DNA from: Primula veris
Taxonomy: Eukaryota > Streptophyta > Magnoliopsida > Ericales > Primulaceae
Assembly: GCA_963682055.1 (NCBI GenBank)
Contig: OY821751.1
Span: 9,796,001-9,860,000, forward strand
Direction of reading: 5' to 3'
Length of the DNA: 64,000 nucleotides
The translations under genes were made by a program, and so were the position numbers. Within the stretch, counting starts at the first letter, position 1. Each line of letters starts with the position of its first letter. This document shows, in pieces, positions 22,560 through 34,077 of this stretch. The notes beneath the pieces are model-generated. The model saw only the letters and a program-made list of their open reading frames with translations, did no database searches and was not told the origin of the DNA.

Positions 22560-25500
22560 ACTTAAGTATAAAGACATTTTTTTTATATTTTTTTATTTAT
22601 CCTCAAACACTCCACGGAGGAGGTTAGTCGAACCACTACATGTATATAAACATTAAAAAAAACATGACATACATAGAGAATGATATAAACCAAAGCTCTC
22701 ATGGAAATAAATGAGTACATGAAATCTAAGAAAACGAAAAGAAATCAACACAACTAAAACAAATAACAAGTAGAATAAACAAAACAACGGGAAAAAATCC
22801 ATCATCGTGTAATGTGAGACACCTGCCTCAAATCTAGTGCAACGGTAGTGTATCAAAATCGTGAAACACCTAATAAGCCTCATGGGAACACACCTAGATG
22901 GCCATGAAGTGTGTCACCTAATTCTCCTCTTTAATTCATGTTTGCGGGATAAAATGTAATTGTGCTCTCAATCTCCTAAAGTCGTTTAGTCACCCAAGAT
23001 AACACCGTTGGTGAGTCAGATTCGATCTCTAAGTGATCAAATCACATCTCGGTCATCATCTCCAAGCCAATAAAGATAGCTTGTAGTTCAGAAAATATAA
23101 TGTCTTTTTCCAAAAACCTTCTCGTAATCTCTCACTATCCGACCATACTCGTCACGAAGGATCACACCATCACCTAATGAACCCCAATTGTCTTTGGAGC
23201 AACAGTTTAGGTTGAGCTTGGGGTTCAACCTCAACCCCATAGGAAGTCAAGCACAAGCCACCAAACGTAAACGTCGTTCTTGAGGGAGCAGATCCCTAAG
23301 CAAGGATACAAAATCGACGTCCCTATCTCATCTAAGCTTTCAAGGTCGGAATTCATGAGCGACTCACAAGAAACGAATATCTTTGACCATTCTATAAACC
23401 ACAATATCGCTACCAAAAGAGTCTGATCTCACATAACTATAATCGTTATGGGCCTTCCAAACATGCAACAAAATCTAGCATGTTGTAATGACTCGTACAA
23501 GGCCAATCGAGGTATGGTCCCTTCGCTAGCCGAAAAACACCTCAATAATAGAATCAACCGTATCCAACGAAACTGAAAACAACCCACTGAACTGCAGTCA
23601 AACCGATTGTCTTTGGAGAATCCATAAATAAATGCATAAGCTTCTCTGCATGAGTACCACAAGTGCATCTCGATGCTATACAGTATCCTCGTGAAGATAG
23701 ACTATCTTCTGTCGATAAAATACCTTGAAGTAGCCTTCAAAGAAAGAAGAAAATATTCAATAGAATCGGGCACCGTCAAACATACAAATAAACCTTACCA
23801 ACCGTCGTCCTCTTTCTAAAGATACTACATGTTGATCGAAGGGTGAAATCCCCATCTACTGATCTACTCCCATAAATCCTATAAGTACCTACAGATGTTA
23901 TTGAAACCTCAACAATCTGGTCAACTAATAATACAAGTAACTGAGCCTGCTCAAGCCTACCTCTATCCCATTGTCGTCCACCCCAAAAATTCAAAACTAT
24001 CTCGAGTGAAATAGCCATTGGTACATGAATAGGAAATGGGTCATTTCATACCCAAATATCATGCCAAAACTCATATTCCCCTGCTCAATGTGCCATCAAA
24101 ATATCGGCTTAGTATCAACTCTAGTCAGACACATCTGTCGCCAAAGAGATGGCATTAGATATCTGAACTCAACTAAAGAAGAGTGAGACCCTCTACAATA
24201 CTTGGCCCTCATAAAATAGGCCCCAAATAAAACGTTGCTATCTAAATCTCTGTTAGGACCAGATTTCTGTTCTAAATATTGTTAATTGTCTATTGGTTTT
24301 TACTAAATAAATCCTAACTGTTATTAAGAACTAAGACAGAATTGACAGGTTCCAAGTACCAGTTGCAACCTCAGTTGCAACCTCTGCTGACAGGTTTCAA
24401 GTACCAGTTGCAACCTCAGTTGCAACCTCAGTTCAAACCTGTTGTTCAGCAGAATTCTGTTTAGTTCCATTTATCTGCATAACCATTCTTTAATATAATT
24501 ACTTGTTTTAAAGTATGCAGGATATATTCTCATAAGGTCTTAAACGTTTTATATGTGTTTATTGAGAATATCAAAGTGTTAAGGAAAGATGTCTTATTAA
24601 AGATATAAAGAGATTAGTTTATAAGGTTGTTTCCTTTTGAATATGATCTCTTCTCTTATGATTATCCTTATCACTTGTTTCAATCTTTGTTCCCTATCAA
24701 ATCAGTATGATATGTTTAAGATTGAATAAAATTAGGAGTTAATGTCTTACATGAATATCTAAAAGATATTATCTTGCCAATATATGATCTTTTTATATGT
24801 TTCCTTGTTATAGGAAAATACTAACTCCTACAATCAAGCTTGTTATTTAACAGGTATCAACCAATCATGATTGAAGTCTATTCACGCTGAAGAATCACGT
24901 ATTACATGGAAAGACTAAAGCCAATCATTAAAGTCAAAAACAATCACAAAAGACCTTCAAAGATAGAAGATTGTTTTTGCTTATATATAGTTGATAACTA
25001 AGCTTGTAAATGTGTGTGTTCTAAATTATAAAGAACTTATTTTCTAGAGAGAATACACGTGAGCTTTAAAAGAAAACAATGGTGGGATGTCATTGATTTA
25101 TAAGTGATAGTTATAGAGTAGGAGCAATATAGTGATAGGCAGAAAAACCTAGAGTGAGTCTAAGTTTTTCATTAAGACTTGAGTCATATATTGTAAGCTT
25201 TTTATAATATCATAATCTGGGTAAGTGCCCCGGAGACGTAGCCTAGTTAGGTGAACTCCGTTGTTAAATGTGCGTGTGAATTATTTTCAAGTACATTTAA
25301 TTTTAAAACAGTTCTGTCCATTAATACACTTGGTTCCAACTGCAGTTCCAACATTACTTGGAACCTTATACACTTGGTTCCAACTGCAGTTCTAACCCCA
25401 CTTGGAATCTTACTGCAAAACTGCATCTAGAACAGCGGATAGGAATTTCAATCTCCAACAAATCTTCGCCTCGCATGCCGTCACAAAATTCGCCATCGAT

Positions 25501-26943
25501 CTTATACCTAGTCCCCCCACCCTCCTCCGTCGGATAACTCGCCTCCGCCCACCTCCACTAATGAATCTTTATGAGGATAGATGTGTCACCCCACATGAAT
25601 CAGACCTGTCCCAGCCCAAAATATGATCCTAAATCCTTCTCACTAACTCATCGAAATAAATAATCCAAGATAAATAAAGAGAAGTTGTCACGGGTGGAAA
25701 CCACTAACCGCCGCAACAATATGCCCTCATGACGAAGGAGCCGAAGGGCCAAGATAAAAAGCACTCTTGGCCTGGATAATCAACAGTTCAGAAACCGCCT
25801 ATGAGTCAGCAAGAAAATCAATAACCCTCCAAACACTATCTCTGGTGGCTCTCAAAAAAATCACCATGTCGTTAGCTAAACACAATTGCAATACCATAAC
25901 CTCCCCCCACCCCACCCCACTCTGTAGTAACGAACATATCTATGCCATCAATACATTTTGTCGAACCGTCTTGAAAGGTACTCAGCCGCAATGATAAAAA
26001 CCAAAAACAAAAAACAGAGGAGAAAGCAGATCCCCTTGTCGAAGGCAACACCAAGACTAGAAGAAACCACACACATCTCCGTTAACAATAACAGAGGACC
26101 AAGGACCCATAGATTGCCCGCTGAATCCATGCAATCCATCTATCTGAAAATAAAAAAGCTAGCAACATGGAAAGCACAATTGGGCGGGACATGCGGTCAT
26201 AAACTTTGGCCATGTCAAGCTTTATTCCCCTCATAAACATGCTTCTTCAAATTGTGAACCATCTCCTACGCTAGAAGACCGCAGTAATGAATCACACTGC
26301 CAGGGACAAAGCCACTCTGAGATGGAGAAATGAAGTGCGAAAAAACAGTTGACAACTTCGCAATAAGAAACTTGGACATAACCTTTCTTCTAACGTTGCA
26401 CAAACTTATAGGATGGAAATATCCCCATGAAGAAGGGGAGTCTTTTTTCGGAAGGAGCACAATGAAGGTACTAATAAATCTCATGGACATTGGGGTGCCA
26501 CTGAAATAATCAAGAACAACAGCATACAAATCCTCAAAAATAATATCCCAATAGTTCTCATAAAAGTATGAACAAAAACCGTCTAGTCCCGAAGCACTCT
26601 CCCTATCCATTGAAAAAATTTATCTCAGAAGCAACAAAAGGATTGTAAGGTCTGGCTGTGCTGCCCCCGAAAGCAAATAGATCATCGAAATAACACACCA
26701 CAGATCATCCCATATCACCCTGATTAGCAATAAACTCGTCCACTGGAGCACCCTCATGAATACAGTGAATCGTAAGAGTATGTTATTTCTTCCATATTAC
26801 AGCATGAAAGAAACACGTGTTAGCATCCCATTCCCGGACACCATGTACGCGGGAATGCTATTGACGGAACTACTCTCCGGTATCCAAAGCTTGTTGTCTC
26901 TGGCCTTGTGTACAACCCTTCGCAGTTAACAACGGAACTCATG
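22560..26943 (-). pseudogene. Decayed LINE (non-LTR) retrotransposon: RT, zinc-binding and RNase H remnants
   Basis: Reading the minus strand from about 26943: a linker with NTCFFHAVIWKK-like words is followed by reverse transcriptase (SASGLDGFCSYFYENYWDII, LLPKKDSPSSWGYFHPISLCN, SPSQSGFVPGSVI at 26610-26266). Then come the catalytic-region remnant ending IIAAEYLSRRFD (about 26140-25950), the AKYCRG connector (about 24205), a zinc-binding-like CTCGTHAEKLMHLF at about 23650, and an RNase H-like ELQAIFIGLEMM / LEIESDSP near 23070. This order is that of plant L1-type LINEs with a C-terminal RNase H. Stops and shifts are frequent. A solo LTR at 24251-25450 splits it; the LINE frame resumes on both sides. 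Confidence 0.8.
24251..25450 (+). mobile_element. Solo LTR of a Ty1-copia type element inside the LINE
   Basis: 1200 bp starting TGTTAGGACC and ending GAATTTCA, flanked by a 5-bp duplication ATCTC (24246-24250 and 25451-25455). It contains a plus-strand TATATATAG near 24985 and the CCGGAGACGTAGCC...GAACTCCG block near 25230, typical of the transcribed end of plant copia LTRs. Internal short repeats (CCAGTTGCAACCTCAGTTGC, and ACTTGGTTCCAACTGCAGTT twice) occupy both ends. No internal coding domain is present. Confidence 0.85.
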
Positions 26944-27239
26944 CCCATTAGATAAATATTTATTCTCGGTTTGGATAGTTATATTGTTGAAGATTAATTT
27001 TTTCCATCCTTGACCAAGTGCCAAGACAAGTGAACCGCATTAAGTCAACCAATAATGAGACTTAAAATGGACTATTAATGTTTTTTTATCTTGTCATTTG
27101 ATGTCTGTGTGTATGTCCAAATAATGACGATGATAAGCAGTGTACCACGATAGATCATTTTAGTAACTTAGTTTATGTATCATCTTCTCTTGCATCTTAC
27201 GTCCAATATTTTATGTTTTGTTTTTTTCTTTATGTTCAG

Positions 27240-27332
27240 TGACTGAAGCTGGAAGTGGATGGGAAGCTCAGGCATTAATGTTGTCAGATGCAAACAATAA
27301 GTTTGATTTAGTTCTGAGCCCGTTTGGGTAAT
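27240..27332 (+). pseudogene. Response-regulator receiver-like exon fragment, left arm
   Basis: After a T-rich intron end TTATGTTCAG the plus strand reads VTEAGSGWEAQALMLS then DANNKFDLVLSPFG and a stop. The pattern (VTxAxxGxEALxxL...KFDLVL) fits beta-2 to beta-3 of a two-component response-regulator receiver domain. The phospho-acceptor Asp position is lost here. The retained splice acceptor argues for duplication of genomic DNA, not a cDNA copy. The protein family call is tentative. Confidence 0.4.
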
Positions 27333-27380
27333 GTTAATCGGTTTTTTCCTATTCATGAGAGTGCCAGAATGCATATACCG

Positions 27381-27469
27381 ATTAGCATTAGCCATACGGG
27401 CTTCCATTAAAATTAAATCAAACTTCTTGCTTTCATCAGACAACAACAACGCCAGAGTTTCCCATCTAC
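27381..27469 (-). pseudogene. Response-regulator receiver-like exon fragment, right arm
   Basis: The minus strand reads SRWETLALLLSDESKKFDLI then LMEARMANANRYM, continuing through the loop as HSGTLMNRKKPINI. In receivers the FDLV motif is followed by (S/M)DxxMPxM; here the Asp position reads Glu (ME). It keeps a longer receiver-like stretch than the left arm. It is truncated on both sides and has no start or downstream output domain. Alternative: another alpha/beta protein with a chance FDLxL motif. Confidence 0.4.
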
Positions 27470-27762
27470 TGCTAGCAGAAGAACAAAAAAAAACCATAAA
27501 ATATTGGACGTAAGATGCAAGAGTACATGATATATAAACTAGGATACTAATATGATCTATAGGCTACCACTGCTTATCATCGTCGGTATTTGGATATGCA
27601 CACCAAGACACATCAAATTAAGATTAAACACAATACTCCATTTTAAGTCTCCTTGTTTGTTGACTTAATGTGGTTCGCTTGTCTTGGAATGTTCACGGTG
27701 GAAAAATCTAATAATCAACAATATAATTATCCAAATCGAGAATAAATTATTCTCTAATGGAA

Positions 27763-28929
27763 ATAATGATGTTGCATTCCCATCTATAAATATAAGATAA
27801 AATTGTATCTGAAATCAGATTCAATTTTGTCGTTCACACATAAATATTCTTTATAGGAAATAATTATGTTGCATATCGTAACAATAAATACGAGATATGG
27901 CATTGTGTCTGAAATTTCATAAGATATTGTCGTTTTGTGTGGATTTTAAAAAAATATCATTTACAGTTTGCCCGTACATATTATGTTTCAATTTTTAGGC
28001 ATTCTATGCGGAAAAGAAACAACGTTTCATGATGTTGAAGGCCTACAAACGTAGTGACTAATCCATATACACATTGTGAGGCATTACTATATTTAACAAT
28101 GTTAATCTACATTTCAATATGTAAAATTTAGAAAGAAATCTATTCCGGTAGTTTGAGGTTAATTGATTTTTTTAGCATAACTTGATTCTTGAATGCTACC
28201 CAACGTAATTATTTTTCTAGCATAGTACCTTCTTATTGGTTGTTGTAAAATGTATGTTTGCTGTCGTCGTCGACGGAGCTAGGAAATGGAGGTATCTCCC
28301 CCAATATTGATAAGACCGGCTATTTCATATGTTTTAAAGGGGGTTTTTTGGAGGGTAAACCGTCGAATGTATATATAAATAAAGGGGTTGAGAGTTGAGA
28401 CCCCAAAGAACTACAAATATGTTTTTATAGTTATTTGATAATTACCCTTCATTAAAATTTTGTTGAAGAAAAACTATCAAGCTGTGACACTGAAATTATT
28501 TTGTTTGTAGTTTTTAAGTTTTAACATTGTTTTTCACTTACATGTTGTTGCTAAATCCAAAAGCTAATCTTTAGTTTTTTGCTGAAAAAAGGTACAGTAG
28601 TTTTTTTTCTGGATTAAAACAGTATTTTGATATCTTAACAGCCTCATTTAAGTGTACATAAAAATGAAAGTTCATTTTTTATAAATTAAAAGTGGGTAAA
28701 TTAAGCCAACTATTTTCATTTACTTTTAAGTTTTAGTTGCCCTCCGGCCTTATTAGAGCAAAGAAAGGTATAGAAAATTACAACTTCAAGAACCAAAAAC
28801 AGAAATGTAGTTGACTAAAAAGTCTTCACGTGTAACTTTAAGAGACCACCGCATGTGTTTCCACGCTGCTCTTCAATTGAGGAAGATTTGTAAACTCATA
28901 TGTTTTAATCTCAAACTAGACAATCTTAA
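27763..28929. other. Non-coding, with a diverged ~79-bp duplication
   Basis: 27759-27837 and 27859-27937 are diverged direct copies sharing GGAAATAAT(G/T)ATGTTGCAT, TGTCTGAAAT-like and TTGTCGTT words. The rest is AT-rich, with a short GTCGTCGTCGACGG patch at 28264. No gene is seen. Confidence 0.5.
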
Positions 28930-31739
28930 TTAACACCATTTAAATTTCAGGTAGCTTGATTTACTAATTAGATCTTTGAAATAATGTGTTAGGATAGATG
29001 GGAAACGGGGTGAATCGTCCATATCCGGTATATATACCTTCCTGAGTGTCTCTCCTACTTGTTCTTCGACAACCCTTTCGGCTTTGGATATTTGGTTGAT
29101 CAGCTTCTTGGTGCTGGTGGGTTGTTCCACCATGCTTCGTTGTTTTTGGAGAGTCGCGGTGATGTCCTCGCAGCGTCTTGAATTCTCTTGACATCCTCTG
29201 GCTGTCTCGATCTCTCCCCTGTCATTTGGGTATTTGACCTTTTGGTGATAGGTCGAGGGTATGGCCTTCATGGCATGTAACCAAGGTCGGCCTAATATTG
29301 CATTGTGACCGGAGTGGTCATTGACCACTAAGAACTCCACGGGAACCGACACGGACCCGGTTGTGACACTGAGGACGATCTTACCCAACGGTTTAGTCGT
29401 TTCGGAGATGAATCCGATCAGTGTGACGTCAGTAGGCTGTAGATCTTACAGTTTGAGTTCCATTTTGTCGAAGAGCTCCCTGTACATGATATCACAAGAG
29501 GCTCCTTGGTCGACAAGTACCCTGCTGACCGTGTCTAGGCCAATTTGAACTCGGAGGTTAATGGCGTCTCCATGGGGGTAAATCACCCCTTCTTCGTCAA
29601 GATCCGAGAAAGAAATGGGCGGATGTCGTCGTTGTGTGCAGTGTCGTTTAGAGGTCGACGCCTGTGATGCCTTGGCTACTTGGCCAAAGTGGGCCAGCTG
29701 CCGTTGTCGCGATCGTTCCCCGCCTGGGCCCTTGGGTCTTGTCATATGAACGACGTTGATCGTTTTTCCTTGTCGGTTGTCGGATCCCTCGATGGCCAAT
29801 TGTTTGCCTTTATTCCCAGCTCCTTTGATGAACTTGGCTAGGTATCCTGCATCGCCCCACTGGTTCATTCTCCATCGCAGGTTACGGCAATGCTCAGTGA
29901 GATGGCCGTGATCCTCATGATATGCGCAGAAGAGCTTGGAATCTCTCTGACTGGGGGGAGTGTTGATCGGTTGCGGTCGGGAATACCAACTTTCCCTGCA
30001 TATATCCTTGAGGATATCTTCAGCAGATAGGTTGAAAGTGTATCGCAGCTCGACCGATCCGAAAGTATTTCGGTGTTCCCTTTCTTGGGGCCGACCTTGT
30101 TGAAACGGCTTGGGTGGCATCGGGTAGGTGAGCTGGAGCGGTTTATGCTCGTTGATCGGTGTTGGGTATGCGATCTGGAGCGGTTTGGGCTCTGGTGCTC
30201 GTGGTCGCTCTACCCTGCTATGGACATCGGGACCTTTGCCCTTGCTGGTTGGTTGGAATGTTTCTCCCTGGTTACTCCTAATTCTTTTGCGACCCACCTG
30301 TGCCTCGCGGACCGACTCTCTTCTGGGTAGAGTTCGGTTAAGGAAACGCAGTTCGTCGTTTTTATCGGTGAGGTGGGTACAATAGGCTAGCAGGGAATCA
30401 GTAGTCGGGAAGTTTTTGCCTATGAACTTCCTTCTCGCCCAATAGCCATTAGGGATGGAGTTGATAAAGTTCTGGATGGCTATATTATTGGCATATCGTG
30501 GAATCTGGTTTGCTACGTCGATAAAACATATGCAATAATCGTTGAGCCGTTCATTTGGCATCATCGTCATTTTCAGAAGGGTTTCGATACTAACCTTCTT
30601 TTTCCGATGAGCAGCGTATCGGGTGGAGTACGCTCTTAGCAGTTCTGCCCAGTCTCTAATGGAGCCCCGTGGTAAGTTGTGATACCATAACGAAGCATCT
30701 TGACCCAAGCTGTTTTTGAAAAATTTGCACATTAGTGCATGGTCATCACTCCACAGTTCCATCTTCGTCGTGTAGTGCCTCAGATAGTTGATAGGGCAAC
30801 TCTTCCCATCATAGAGCCTGAATTCGGGGATGACGAATCCCATAGGATTGCGGTACCGCGTGATCTGTTCGGTACATGGGGTTTCTTGGCATACGTTCCA
30901 AGCCTGTTGGAACGCGTCATCCGTGACTTGGTAGGGGGAGGGTATCCTCCCTGATGTGGTGGTGGGCCATATCCTTTCCCGATCCTGTATTCGGGATATC
31001 TACCGTCCTTCGTGTTTGTGTGGGCACGTTCCATATGAGTGTTCGGATGGACGATAGTTATTGGGACATTGCCCCCTTGGTGGGGCACTCTTGTATCGGG
31101 TCGCCTACCCGCTGCCTCCAGGGCGGCCCTGTAGGCAGAGTCTTCCACTTCGTGGCGTGGGTCTTTGTCGGGTTGGATAACTGGCAATACGATGCCGGCC
31201 GCTGTCATGGCCGTCATGCATGCCGCCAGCTGAGCTTGTAGCTGGGCGTAGTTCCTTTCATCGGCTAACGGAACAACGTGTTGCACTTCCACCGTGGGTG
31301 GTGTAATCATCCTCGGAGGATTAGTTGGTAGTCGGGGCGACTGTCCGAGTACATGATCCTCGGGCATGCCAAACTGATGAGCTTCGTTCGTTTGTAAATG
31401 AGCACCCGAGTTGACCGAGGCTGTAGGCAAAGGGACTCTTGAGCTCGGCCCTGCCTGGGACCCGGGTAAGCGTCTTCGTGCACGCCTTAATACGGGCACG
31501 TCTTGTTCGTCATCCGAGGACGAAGGGTGTTCGTCGACAATCCCTTCAATGAAATGTTGGGGTGGTTCGATCGGTTGTTCTTGGTTGACGTAGGAGGTTG
31601 TTGGTTGGTTTCCGGATTGGATAGCTTCATATCTGTCACGGATGGCGAGTAGATCGTCAAGGTCTTGTTGGCTAATTTGCGCGTTTTGGTTATTGATTTC
31701 TATTATCTCGGGATGGGTTTCCTCTACATTGGTCACCAT
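28930..31739 (-). pseudogene. Gypsy gag and protease, frameshifted
   Basis: A first open frame (31739-30780) covers the proline- and glutamine-rich N-terminal gag. After a frameshift near 30840, a second (30843-29446) carries the retrotransposon gag core (YLRHYTTKMELW, RGSIRDWAELLRAYSTRY) and a zinc-finger-like CAYHEDHGHLTEHCRNLR (CX3HX4HX4C) at about 29930-29880. The aspartic protease motif VDQGASCDIMY lies near 29510. A nonsense codon near 29446 separates this from LGKIVLSV...ILGRPWLHAMKA (29388-28930). Gag would form virus-like particles and the protease would mature them. This copy cannot make an intact product. Confidence 0.85.
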
Positions 31740-31798
31740 TGTCGCTCGTCTGGCAGAGTATTGGTATTCGAATTCTAAACTAGTTGGGAACTAGATGA

Positions 31799-31816
31799 TT
31801 CCCGGAGACGGCGCCA
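31799..31816 (-). promoter_or_regulatory. Primer-binding site of the gypsy fragment
   Basis: The minus strand reads TGGCGCCGTCTCCGGGAA, 2 bp from the LTR end. The TGGCGCC start is the form known for Tat/Ogre-group elements. Confidence 0.8.
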
Positions 31817-31818
31817 TT

Positions 31819-32388
31819 TGATAAAGCCATAACTTTGGTCGGTCGCGTTAGGCTTTTCAACAATAATATAATAGTAAATCAACTGTGAATAATGGACACT
31901 TCCTGATCTTTATTATTGCTCGGATTATTATCCTTATTCGAACTATTACACTTGCTCGGATTAGTATTTCGGTTTTACAATTGTGCTCGATATGACTATT
32001 TAATCTCTCGTCTTGATCTTTCTCCCCTTTTATTCGGTGCTCGGCTTTGTCTTTTCTCGGTTTATTTCTTGAAATGGTGTGCGTTGATTAGTTTCTCTCT
32101 TTTCTCAACTTCTCTCTATATTTTTTGGATAGATTTTCTGGTCCATTTCTAGGAGGGGTAGTTGGCTATTTATAGGCAACTATGCCTTCTAGGATGTTGA
32201 CAAATGTCTCCATCTCATGAGGTTTTTCAAACATGGGTCCCCATTTGATTGGGCTTGTCTTTTGGTAGTAGCACCTTATTTCCTATAAAAAGTATGAGAC
32301 GACCCATTTAAGCGTCGGATACCCATTTATAAAGTGGGTTAATTATTACCCGAATATTCTATTCGGGTCTAATTTTTATGTACTATCA
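31819..32388 (-). repeat. LTR of the Tat/Ogre-like fragment
   Basis: 570 bp with TGATA/TATCA inverted ends, adjoining the primer-binding site. A minus-strand CCTATAAATAGC TATA-like box lies at about 32167-32178, pointing into gag. Confidence 0.8.
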
Positions 32389-33188
32389 GTAAGATTGGCC
32401 TACCTCCCACAATACCAAAACCATTTTCTCTCATCTAAAAGATGTTCAAAATTTTATAAGAAAATACTACTCAAGTTTCTATATGATTCAGTCGTAGTGC
32501 AGCACATGCACAAAGAGTAATCGCAGAAACAAGTGATAGCCTTAATGAATTTTGGTACAAGTTATCAACTCTAATAAATAGAGACTACGGTTAAATGTTG
32601 AACAAATTGAACACAAATCCAGAGAGATAACTACCTCTATTTTTCATCCATAGAACACTGAAAATCTAGTTCCGGGAGCCAACATAAAGAAAGAAAGATG
32701 GAGGAGACAATAAGGGTAAAAATGTCCATTAAATATATTTGAAGTTTTGAACCATTTGCTAGATTTGTGTCAATCATCCTTGCAGGGTATGCTTATTGCT
32801 TATCTTCCCTGTTACTGTTCCGCTTTTATCAGATAACCCGAATGGGAAACAGTCAACTGCTTTGTTTTTCTTTTGGTAGCCCGGCCAACTTCCGTGTATC
32901 ATTCTTGGCCATATAGTTGCGTAATTTCATTACAAATTTTCCTTTTTTGGTTTACCTGGTATACTCTGTCTGAACTCATTGTGCATGATCGCCTTGATAA
33001 GCAAGTAAACAAAATTTTGAGTTTGATTCGTAAATCATATCATGCTCTGTGTATAAACATAAAATGCATTTACAAGGGAAAGCTTTTGAATAAAAGGGCT
33101 CAGAGCATATGTATCTCTTATATTAAAACATATTTTTTTGTAAAATTTAATGATAATGATGTAAAAAGTGACATGGATCGGGAGCACT
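32389..33188. other. Non-coding spacer
   Basis: No open frame longer than a shadow is convincing. The frame at 32873-33262 lacks any family motif and is AT-driven. I see no defined repeat. Confidence 0.4.
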
Positions 33189-34077
33189 GTTTTAAAAAGT
33201 ATGCTATGTTGCACAACATTTCGCGATATAGTGGTTTTCGAAAAAAAAATTGCCTACGCTAAAATACTATTTGGATGAAAAAACGCTAAATTCGCGCTAT
33301 TGTGACCAAAAGCACGAAATTTTTGACCAAAAGCGTAAATAGCGAGTTATTTAAAAGGAAAAAAAAACAATTGATCTAAATAATTAATATATGTTGTATA
33401 ATTTTCAGAATTGAATGTTTATTCCGGATGGTTGTGACACTGCACTTCCTCCCATGACACTCATGTTCGAGACTCACACGTTTAATTACTTGTATTATTT
33501 ATTCAATCATACAAAATAATGTATAATCAATCAACAACATAACTATACATTTTATCTTTTATTGTTATGTATTCTAAAGTTGTGTTCTTTTTTTTTAAAT
33601 CAAATTTACTAGTAATGTGTCGATAAAATATAATCTCAGTTTGTTTTTTTCATTAATATATGTAATGATGAATCAATTAATAATTTGTTCTATTATTTCA
33701 TTATTCACTAACGATTTTTGGTTTAGACAGAAATATTTGCAAAGATCTTTATGCATATTTTGGAGATTTGATAACGTAATAAATGAAAAAGAATTCATAA
33801 TGAATTATTTTTTCGTTTATGACACAAAAACGATCAATAGAATTATATTTTATTTTATGATACAAAAATATCAGTAGAACGCACTATTGTGTTGTTTTTA
33901 ACTTTTGAAGTGTGTTAATATAATTAGCATAAATTGTATGACTATTTAATGCTATATTGTTATATTTACATGTAAACAAAAAATTACACCGCAAATCGCT
34001 ATGTTGCTACGTTATTCGCGCTTTTAGCGTAGCTGTCGGAAAAACGCTACACTAGCAGTTACGCTATTTAAAACATT
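33189..34077. mobile_element. Non-coding TIR element, ~0.89 kb
   Basis: The ends are inverted and related: TGTTTTAAAAAGTATGCTA on the left and ATGTTTTAAATAGCGTAAC on the complement of the right. Subterminal CGCTA/TAGCG words (AAACGCTA, GCGTAGC) cluster at both ends. Just outside, GATCGGGAGCACT and GATCAGGAGCGCT may be a target duplication with two changes. Its 33750-33962 interior is shared with 19708-19921. It has no transposase, so it would be non-autonomous. The superfamily is not clear. Confidence 0.55.

Larger units (their letters stand above)
26943..27762. repeat. Second gene-fragment palindrome, arms ~0.39 kb, loop ~34 bp
   Basis: 26943-27342 pairs with 27377-27762 in inverted orientation, for example ATTGGACGTAAGATGCAAGA with its complement, and GACTTAAAATGGA with TCCATTTTAAGTC. 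The innermost stem is GGGTAATGTTAATCGGT against ACCGATTAGCATTAGCC. Agreement is high but with many mismatches and small indels. Coding-like exon sequence lies at the inner ends and intron or flank sequence at the outer ends. The exon fragments point toward the centre, unlike the palindrome at 3845-7156, where they point outward. Confidence 0.88.
28930..32388 (-). mobile_element. Ty3-gypsy fragment, Tat/Ogre-like: one LTR, PBS, gag and protease
   Basis: On the minus strand the order is LTR (32388-31819), primer-binding site, gag and protease; homology ends at about 28930. Reverse transcriptase, integrase and the second LTR are missing. The protease-adjacent ILGRPWLHAMKAIPSTYHQ motif and the TGGCGCC-type primer site are characteristic of the Tat/Ogre group of plant gypsy elements. 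I cannot tell whether the truncation is a deletion or a later rearrangement. Confidence 0.85.

Noticed and set aside
30073..31241. Trp-rich plus-strand frames across gypsy gag
   Set aside because: Shadows of the GC-richer gag coding region on the minus strand.
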